The notes under the pieces: model-generated
The model's input: only the letters and a program-made list of their open reading frames with translations
Databases searched by the model: none
Told to the model about the DNA's origin: nothing
From: an uncultured Lachnospiraceae bacterium
GTDB taxonomy: Bacteria > Bacillota > Clostridia > Lachnospirales > Lachnospiraceae
Reading direction: 5' to 3'
Assembly: GCA_910583815.1 (NCBI GenBank)
Contig: CAJTZB010000003.1
Coordinates: forward strand, 1-32,468
DNA: 32,468 nucleotides
In this document: piece after piece, positions 1 through 5,306 of the stretch
Layout of the letters: each line of letters starts with the position of its first letter
Position numbering within the stretch: position 1 is the stretch's first letter
Position numbers and translations under genes: made by a program

Positions 1-2
1 AT

Positions 3-632
3 TTAATGATTGTTATTGTAACCGCTGTTGTCTTTTTTGCTTTTGAATTTTGGGAAAAGGCGACAACAGAAGGGGAGTTTTATGGCAATTCCACATATTT
101 TCTGCTGAAACATGGGGCTTTGTATGCTCCTCTTGTTTTAAAAGGAGAATGGTATCGGCTGCTTACGTATCAGTTTTTGCATGGTGGGATACAGCATTTG
201 CTGAGCAATATGTTATTGCTTTATTTTGTGGGAAATTTTGTGGAGTCTTTTGCGGGCAGATTGCGATATGTGGTTTTGTATTTTGGCAGTGGGATTCTTG
301 CAGGGCTTGGTTCCATTTTGTACAACGGATACGTGCTGACTGGAAGAATGTCGTTTCAGGTGTTTTCAAAAGCAGAGGGCTTTCCTGTTTGTGTCGGGGC
401 ATCTGGTGCGGTATTTGGTGTTGTTGGGGCAACACTTTATCTGATTGTGATTTACAAAGGGAAATTACAGGATTTCAGTCTGTTTCGTTTAATGATTTTC
501 ATTATTTTAAGTCTCTATAATGGCTTTATGGATACTGGTATTGATAATGCCGCCCATGTGGCAGGGCTGGCAGGAGGAATTATATTGTCAATGTTTTTGT
601 ATGGCAGGCCCAAATATCAAAGCCCGGAGTAG
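3..632 (+). CDS. Rhomboid family intramembrane serine protease (5'-partial)
   Basis: Integral membrane serine protease that cleaves transmembrane substrates inside the bilayer. Counting from the ATG at 6, the sequence has the family hallmarks: WYRLLTYQFLHGG at 49-61 ahead of the HxxxN pair (H64, N68), the nucleophile S133 in GASGAVFG, and the partner H184 in NAAHVAGLAGG. About six hydrophobic segments are visible. The reading frame stays open to the left edge (Leu codon at 3-5) and the ATG at 6 falls directly at the start of a hydrophobic segment, with no ribosome binding site available to judge, so the true start probably lies outside the window. The natural substrate cannot be read from the sequence. 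The next gene follows after 78 bases with its own strong ribosome binding site. Confidence 0.88.
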   Translation, partial: LMIVIVTAVVFFAFEFWEKATTEGEFYGNSTYFLLKHGALYAPLVLKGEWYRLLTYQFLHGGIQHLLSNMLLLYFVGNFVESFAGRLRYVVLYFGSGILAGLGSILYNGYVLTGRMSFQVFSKAEGFPVCVGASGAVFGVVGATLYLIVIYKGKLQDFSLFRLMIFIILSLYNGFMDTGIDNAAHVAGLAGGIILSMFLYGRPKYQSPE

Positions 633-710
633 AACAGAAAAATAACATCAAAGTTTCAATAATAATAGTGGCAGTTAAGCAACGGTGAAGCTGAAAAAGG
701 AGGGCGCTTT

Positions 711-1718
711 ATGCATATCAATATTTATTATGGGGGAAGGGGATTGATTGAGGATTCCACACTCTATGTTCTTCAAAAAATAACGAATGTTCTGGAAGAA
801 TTGCGTGTGGATGTAAAGCGCTACAATCTTTATGAATGTAAAAATGAGATTACTGCACTTTCCAATACAATCAAAGAGGCGGACGGTGTGATTTTAGCAG
901 CGTCATTGGAATGGTATGGCATTGGGGGCTTTTTGCAGCAGTTTTTGGATTCTTGCTGGCTGTATGCTGATAAGGCAAGACTGTCAAAAATCTATATGAT
1001 GCCGGTCGTTATTTCCAGCACATATGGAGAATGTGAAGCAGAACAGGTACTTATAAAGTCATGGGAGCTGTTGGGAGGAATGCCGTGCCGCGGAATCAGT
1101 GCATATGTGGAATCTCAGGCTGACTTTGAAACAGATACTGACTATGTTAAGATTATTGAAAAGCGGACGGAAGATTTGTACCGCACTATCAGTCAGAGGC
1201 CTAAGGTGCTTCCGTCCAGTAATTTTGTCATAAAACAAAATATCATTAAAAAGACGCCAATTGAACTGACTCCACAAGAGAGTGAGCAGCTTTCCAAATA
1301 TGTATCCAATGACACTTATGTCAGAAAACAGAAAGAGGACATTGAAGAGCTTTCTCGTATGTTTAAGGACATGATGGACAAGAGTGAAGGAAAAGAAAAC
1401 GAACAAGAATTTATCAAAACATTAAAAGAAAGCTTTGTGCCGCAATCAGATGATGTGAAGGCAGTATTTGAAATTAAAATGACAGATACAGATAAGACAT
1501 TGACTGTTGAAATTAAAGGGGCACATGTAAAGTGCTATTATGGAGAAGGTGAGCACGCGGATGTGCTTGCGACAACGACAAGGAGCGTTATCAACCGTTT
1601 GGTAAATGGCAGGACTACATTTCAGGGGGCATTTATGTCCGGTGATTTGTCGGCAAAGGGTGATTTTAAGACGCTTCGTATGTTTGATCAGCTATTTCAG
1701 TTCAAACTTTCAAACTAA
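711..1718 (+). CDS. Flavodoxin-like / SCP2 sterol-carrier two-domain protein
   Basis: A 335-residue soluble protein. Residues 1-165 resemble a flavodoxin-like or NADPH-dependent FMN reductase fold: an alternating beta-alpha pattern beginning MHINIYYGGRG, with ADGVILAASLEWYGIGG like the FMN-phosphate/flavin-loop region of those proteins. Residues 170-245 are charged and probably helical. Residues 245-335 match an SCP2 sterol-carrier-like domain: VFEIKMTDTDKTLTVEIKG, then GRTTFQGAFMSGDLSAKGDF. SCP2 domains bind lipids or other hydrophobic ligands in a tunnel. The start is supported by AAAGGAGGG eight bases upstream. No signal peptide or membrane segment is present. The domain calls are from pattern recognition; the canonical flavodoxin phosphate-loop motif is not obvious, so flavin binding is uncertain. 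Function unknown. Confidence 0.72.
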   Translation: MHINIYYGGRGLIEDSTLYVLQKITNVLEELRVDVKRYNLYECKNEITALSNTIKEADGVILAASLEWYGIGGFLQQFLDSCWLYADKARLSKIYMMPVVISSTYGECEAEQVLIKSWELLGGMPCRGISAYVESQADFETDTDYVKIIEKRTEDLYRTISQRPKVLPSSNFVIKQNIIKKTPIELTPQESEQLSKYVSNDTYVRKQKEDIEELSRMFKDMMDKSEGKENEQEFIKTLKESFVPQSDDVKAVFEIKMTDTDKTLTVEIKGAHVKCYYGEGEHADVLATTTRSVINRLVNGRTTFQGAFMSGDLSAKGDFKTLRMFDQLFQFKLSN

Positions 1719-1763
1719 AAGGTAAAAAAACATAGCAGAGTATTCTGCAGAGAGGGGCAGGCT

Positions 1764-2177
1764 ATGGATTCCTGTATTTTTTGTAAAATTGCAAATGGAG
1801 AAATTCCATCTGCAACAATATATGAGGACGAAGAGGTTCGGGTAATTTTAGATATTGCTCCGGCCGCAAAAGGACATGCAATTTTGCTTGTAAAGAAGCA
1901 TGCAGCCAATTTATTTGAGCTAGACGCGCAGACAGCAGGAAAGATATTTTCTATAGTTCCGAAGGTGGCAACTGCAATAAAAGAGGAGCTTGGCTGTGAC
2001 GGAATGAATATTTTGCAGAACAATGGAGAGGCAGCAGGCCAGACAGTGTTTCATTTGCATATTCATTTTATTCCAAGATGGAACAGCGATACAGTAAATA
2101 TCGGTTGGAAGCCAGGCAGTTATGCAGAAGGTGAGGCAGCAGGGCTGGCGGAGCGAATTGCGCAAAGAGTAAAATAA
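1764..2177 (+). CDS. HIT family protein (histidine triad nucleotide-binding)
   Basis: A 137-residue Hint-type nucleotide phosphoramidase or hydrolase. The histidine triad HLHIHFIPR carries H97, H99 and H101; the middle histidine is the family nucleophile that attacks the alpha phosphate of AMP conjugates. The N-terminal CIFCKI (C4, C7) matches the zinc-binding form common in bacterial HIT proteins, and the DIAPAAKGHAILLVKKH stretch is the usual conserved N-terminal half. Length is normal for the family. The start at 1764 follows a purine-rich GAGAGGGGCAGG. It lies 45 bases after the SCP2 gene, with a small GCAGA/TCTGC hairpin between (1735-1748), and is followed by a terminator at 2230-2285. 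Physiological substrate unknown. Confidence 0.94.
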   Translation: MDSCIFCKIANGEIPSATIYEDEEVRVILDIAPAAKGHAILLVKKHAANLFELDAQTAGKIFSIVPKVATAIKEELGCDGMNILQNNGEAAGQTVFHLHIHFIPRWNSDTVNIGWKPGSYAEGEAAGLAERIAQRVK

Positions 2178-2229
2178 AAAGTTCTGCTATGTGAAGCATA
2201 GGAACTTGGGCTAAGAGCTAAATATAAGT

Positions 2230-2285
2230 GTTGGCATACCTGCTTACAGGCAAGTCTGCAGCCAGATATGCCAACGTCCTTTTTT
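2230..2285 (+). terminator. Rho-independent terminator after the HIT gene
   Basis: A perfect 9-bp stem (GTTGGCATA 2230-2238 with TATGCCAAC 2267-2275) is followed by six T residues at 2280-2285. The loop holds a second small hairpin (CCTG/CAGG). A separate imperfect hairpin lies just before it at 2180-2206. It sits between convergent genes and would mainly stop plus-strand transcription; on the minus strand the T-tract is poor. Confidence 0.75.
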
Positions 2286-2287
2286 CC

Positions 2288-2557
2288 TCAGTCTTCTTCA
2301 ATGACATGGATTTCCAAATAGTCAAATTCAATAGAGTCTACAAAATTATCTTGATAAAATCTGGTTTTATCATGCTTTTGAAAATCTCTGACGGTAGAGT
2401 CAAGCCAGAGAGGTTTTGATAAGTCAAATTCATAACAAACAGCATCTATTGCCGCAAAAATTTTTCTTGTACGGTTTAGGGTACAGTCATCATTTTCTAT
2501 TACAATATCCTTAATTAAATGGTTATCTTTCCAGATTTTTGCCCATAAACGAAACAT
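2288..2557 (-). CDS. Small acidic conserved protein of unknown function
   Basis: An 89-residue protein without signal peptide or membrane segment. I chose the start at MFRLWAKIWKDNHL because GAGGAG lies at the right distance upstream; the longer frame up to 2641 would have to begin inside the promoter region. It ends with an acidic tail (FDYLEIHVIEED). The series CYEFDLSKPLWLD and KHDKTRFYQDNFVDSIEFDYLEI looks like a compact domain that I recall as a recurrent hypothetical protein in Lachnospiraceae genomes; this is recollection, not a search. It is transcribed convergently to the HIT gene from the promoter at 2640-2669. No function can be assigned. Confidence 0.75.
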   Translation of the reverse strand: MFRLWAKIWKDNHLIKDIVIENDDCTLNRTRKIFAAIDAVCYEFDLSKPLWLDSTVRDFQKHDKTRFYQDNFVDSIEFDYLEIHVIEED

Positions 2558-2639
2558 AAAACTCTCCTCATTATATAAAACTGTCAGGCAGTGGCTTGCC
2601 TGAGTAACGGTGCGTTGCCTTTTGTATGCTGGTGCTATC

Positions 2640-2669
2640 ATTATATATGACAGATATAGTATTTGGCAA
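2640..2669 (-). promoter_or_regulatory. Sigma-A-type promoter for the 89-residue protein
   Basis: Read on the minus strand: -35 TTGCCA (2664-2669), 18-base spacer, perfect -10 TATAAT (2640-2645). The predicted transcript would carry a leader of about 75 bases containing a 6-bp CAGGCA/TGCCTG hairpin at 2585-2602. The -35 lies inside the inverted repeat at 2656-2679. Confidence 0.65.
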
Positions 2670-2708
2670 GAAATACTATGTAACTTTTACTGGAAACACA
2701 TAGTATTT
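2656..2708. repeat. Inverted and direct copies of ATAGTATTT
   Basis: ATAGTATTT at 2656-2664 and its perfect complement AAATACTAT at 2671-2679 form a 9-bp palindrome with a 6-base centre. A third copy, direct, lies at 2700-2708, flanked by AAACAC (2694-2699) and GTGTTT (2712-2717). The palindrome covers the -35 of the minus-strand promoter, so it is a plausible repressor site; the binding protein is unknown. Confidence 0.5.
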
Positions 2709-2827
2709 TCCGTGTTTACTAATAAAAGAGTGAAAGAGAAGAGGGAGGTTTTATAGAAAATACATCATAGCTTACAATTTCCATGAAAAATCATCTGAAA
2801 AAGTATAATTGTTGCACAAAGAATGAC

Positions 2828-2856
2828 TTGACAAATGAATAAAAATAGTATAAATT
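2828..2856 (+). promoter_or_regulatory. Promoter of the 18 kb transport and glycosidase operon
   Basis: Perfect -35 TTGACA at 2828-2833. The -10 is TAAATT at 2851-2856 (17-base spacer) or TATAAA at 2849-2854 (15-base spacer), in an A/T-rich context. It is the only strong plus-strand promoter seen before 3035. Transcription from it would give a leader of about 170 bases. Confidence 0.68.
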
Positions 2857-2860
2857 TAAA

Positions 2861-2875
2861 TAGTAAACTTTACTA
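2861..2875. promoter_or_regulatory. Operator-like palindrome TAGTAAA-C-TTTACTA
   Basis: A perfect 15-base palindrome starts five bases after the -10, exactly where a repressor would block initiation. Further half sites TTTACTA lie at 2715-2721 and 2892-2898. The obvious candidate ligand is the LacI-family protein encoded within the operon (18293-19309); this pairing is inference from position. Confidence 0.55.
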
Positions 2876-2878
2876 AAC

Positions 2879-2948
2879 AAATGGCGGTATTTTTACTATG
2901 CAAATTTTGTATGCAGAATTGTATGGTAAGAGATTTGCACTGCCATTT
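2879..2948 (+). other. Structured 5' leader of the operon
   Basis: Two nested complementary pairs: AAATGGC (2879-2885) with GCCATTT (2942-2948), and TGCAAAT (2899-2905) with ATTTGCA (2933-2939). In RNA this would give a long interrupted hairpin about 90 bases before the first start codon. It matches no riboswitch class that I recognise. The rest of the gene-free stretch 2558-3034 holds only the promoters and repeats listed separately. Confidence 0.35.
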
Positions 2949-3034
2949 TTACACGCAGTAAAGTGGGAAGACATTGCTGGAACGCAATGGTACAATGTAA
3001 AAAGTGCTACCAGAGGGTGGCAGAAGGAGGCAAT

Positions 3035-5200
3035 ATGAAAAAGATGAAGAGATCAGTCATCGCAATGCTGCTTGTATTCTGCATGATATTTGGCGTGGCA
3101 GCATGCAGCAAACCGGAAACGCCGGGTACAAATCCGACGGACACTCCAAAACCGACACAAGATGCAGATAAACCGGAACCGACAAAGGGAGAAGATAAGC
3201 CGGATTCCACACCAACTCCGGAAGCAACTCCAACACCGGAAGCTCCGAAGGAAATCGTAACTATCCGTTATGGCACACATTATTTACAGGGTCTTGACCC
3301 TCACTATACGGATGAAGTTTCTGGCGATTACGTTATGGCAGCGGATCAGAGAGAAGCAAGATATGCAGCAGAGCAGGCTATTTTAGATGAGCTTGGCGTT
3401 GTATTTGAATATGTACAGTATCCGTCTGATACAAAAGAAGCATTGCTGCAGAGCGTTATGGCAAACGACCCTATCTGTGACCTTGCAGTGCTCTGGGGCG
3501 GCAGTGAAGCAGCTATTCTTTCTCAGAATGTGCTCCAGAAAATTGATGATTATGCATATATTTTTACGGATAATGATGAGTATTCCTGGATGCTTTATGA
3601 TAAGCTGTTTGGGAATTACTATCTGTTAAGTGATGTTGTTCGCTTTAACCAGAGATGGCCACTCGTTTATAACATTGATTTAGTAGAAGCAGTGGATAGC
3701 TTAAAAGACGAGAATGGTAACACAATTTATCCAAACACTTTGTTTGATCAGGGCAAGTGGACTTGGAGTACCTTTAAGGATTATCTTTCTAAGATTGAAG
3801 CTTATTATGCAAGCGATGCAGGTGTTGCTACATACAATACGGATACTCGTTTTGCATCACTCTCTGCAGCTTATTCCGCAGGCGGTGCAATTTTTGGTGT
3901 AGATGGTCTTTCCGTAAACGGACAGGGCATGAAGGACGGTGTTGCTTATATTAAAGAGCTGATGGATGCTAAGCTTCTTACTGTAACAGGCGTCTATGAT
4001 GATGGATATACACCAGAATGGTGTGTGGCAGGTGAGCGCTTTGTTTATGGTAAAGATGGCATATTTACCGTATTTACTGATATTCCTGACTGGTATATCG
4101 GCTGGGCAACTGATGAGGCAGGTAAGAGAGGCCAGTCCATTGGTATTGTTCCGTGGCCAAGAAAAGACAGCCTTGCGCTTGATGATGAGAACTACAGGCA
4201 GGTAATTACGCTTGGTGACTCTGTTGGCGTGCTTAAGGGCGTTTCCAAGGAGAAGACAGAACTTGCATTAAAGGCATATGCTCTTTATTACAATGTATAT
4301 TATAAAACACTTGGCGGAGTAGATTCCTTTGCAGAGTATCAGGATTCGGCAGGAACTACCACGGCAGCTGGCTATGGTCTTGATATTTTCCATGAGAAGA
4401 TTGGTGACAGCGTTTTAAATTCCTTCCTCTATATCGTAAGCCAGATGCCAAACGGCAAGGATTACTCTGATATGCTTGGCTACCGCGAGAAATGGGATGA
4501 AGTTCTTGGAAAATCTTTATTTGGTATTGGAGGCACAGCATCCTATGATGTAGCCATTGAAGCAAATCTGAACCTCTTCAGTGAGAAAGCAAGCGAAATG
4601 GAAGCAATCCTTGCTTCTGAGGGAGTTCATGATAATGTAGCACCTTCCGTAAACTTTGTGAAGGAGCCGATTGCAGTTCCTGTAGGAACAAAGATGTCAG
4701 ACCCTATCTGGATGGAATTTATCTCTGCAACTGATAATGCAGAAGGTGAGCTTGACCAGAGTTACTTCAAGCCGGAATTCAACTCTCCGGAAACAGACAG
4801 CAAGGTAGACAGAGCTTATACTGAAGACGACTTCAAAAACGTTGGCTATTACAATAGAGCATTTAAGGCTTACTTTGTAGATAGTTCAGGCAATAAGGGT
4901 TATAAGACCGTATCCGTATACGTTTACAATCCGGACAACAAGACGGCACCTACCCTTACGGCGAGCGAAACTCCAATTACCATTGTGCTGAACTCCGATG
5001 TAAACACGATTACATGGGTTGGCGAAGGCTGTCCAATTACTTCTGCAGTAGATGCAGACGGTCTGGATGTTTCCTCCAAAGTATCGGCTGATTTATCTAC
5101 ACTGGATTCTTCTACACCAGGTACTTATGATGTAAGAATCACAGTAACCGACTTTGTGGGCAATGCGGCAGAGACAACAGTTCAGGTAGTTGTAGAATAA
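3035..5200 (+). CDS. Lipoprotein ABC solute-binding protein with C-terminal Ig-like domains
   Basis: A 721-residue extracellular sugar-binding protein. The start MKKMKRS follows AAGGAGG; the longer in-frame ATG at 2963 has no ribosome binding site and would spoil the signal peptide. Residues 1-23 form a type II signal peptide with lipobox VAAC, so C24 is the lipidation site. A Thr/Pro/Glu-rich linker covers 25-72. Residues 73-530 look like a family 1 solute-binding domain, with VFEYVQYPSDTKEALLQSV, DLAVLWGGSEA and VVRFNQRWPLVYNIDLVEA typical of its first lobe. Residues 535-630 and 637-721 form two beta-rich Ig-like modules, each opening with a AP(S/T) strand and ending in a V-rich strand. First gene of the operon; followed by tandem hairpins, so its own transcript may be more abundant. 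Ligand unknown, probably an oligosaccharide. Confidence 0.85.
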   Translation: MKKMKRSVIAMLLVFCMIFGVAACSKPETPGTNPTDTPKPTQDADKPEPTKGEDKPDSTPTPEATPTPEAPKEIVTIRYGTHYLQGLDPHYTDEVSGDYVMAADQREARYAAEQAILDELGVVFEYVQYPSDTKEALLQSVMANDPICDLAVLWGGSEAAILSQNVLQKIDDYAYIFTDNDEYSWMLYDKLFGNYYLLSDVVRFNQRWPLVYNIDLVEAVDSLKDENGNTIYPNTLFDQGKWTWSTFKDYLSKIEAYYASDAGVATYNTDTRFASLSAAYSAGGAIFGVDGLSVNGQGMKDGVAYIKELMDAKLLTVTGVYDDGYTPEWCVAGERFVYGKDGIFTVFTDIPDWYIGWATDEAGKRGQSIGIVPWPRKDSLALDDENYRQVITLGDSVGVLKGVSKEKTELALKAYALYYNVYYKTLGGVDSFAEYQDSAGTTTAAGYGLDIFHEKIGDSVLNSFLYIVSQMPNGKDYSDMLGYREKWDEVLGKSLFGIGGTASYDVAIEANLNLFSEKASEMEAILASEGVHDNVAPSVNFVKEPIAVPVGTKMSDPIWMEFISATDNAEGELDQSYFKPEFNSPETDSKVDRAYTEDDFKNVGYYNRAFKAYFVDSSGNKGYKTVSVYVYNPDNKTAPTLTASETPITIVLNSDVNTITWVGEGCPITSAVDADGLDVSSKVSADLSTLDSSTPGTYDVRITVTDFVGNAAETTVQVVVE

Positions 5201-5208
5201 TGAAATAG

Positions 5209-5234
5209 TTCCGCAAGGTTTGTTGCCTGCGGAA
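5209..5234 (+). other. First intergenic hairpin after the solute-binding gene
   Basis: TTCCGCAAGG (5209-5218) can pair with CCTGCGGAA (5226-5234) with one bulged base. It has no T-tract, so it is more likely an RNA 3' stabiliser than a terminator. Confidence 0.45.
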
Positions 5235-5246
5235 ATAAAACGCAGA

Positions 5247-5288
5247 CAGGATGCCCAAGGAAATTGCCTTCCGGGGCATCCTGTTTTT
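5247..5288 (+). terminator. Intra-operon terminator or attenuator
   Basis: A perfect 10-bp stem, CAGGATGCCC (5247-5256) with GGGCATCCTG (5274-5283), is followed by five T residues. It stands in the 106-base gap between the first two genes. Partial termination here would make far more of the binding lipoprotein than of the permeases, as in many binding-protein-dependent operons. Confidence 0.7.
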
Positions 5289-5306
5289 CAAGGAGAGGAA
5301 GAGTGC

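Noticed and set aside
2228..2419. Plus-strand open frame of 63 codons after the HIT gene
   Set aside because: It runs through the terminator hairpin and is antisense to the 89-residue gene; no ribosome binding site.
5220..5306. Upstream extension of the fusion protein from the ATG at 5220
   Set aside because: It passes through the hairpin and T-tract and would place 29 polar residues before the anchor; the ATG at 5307 has a good ribosome binding site.
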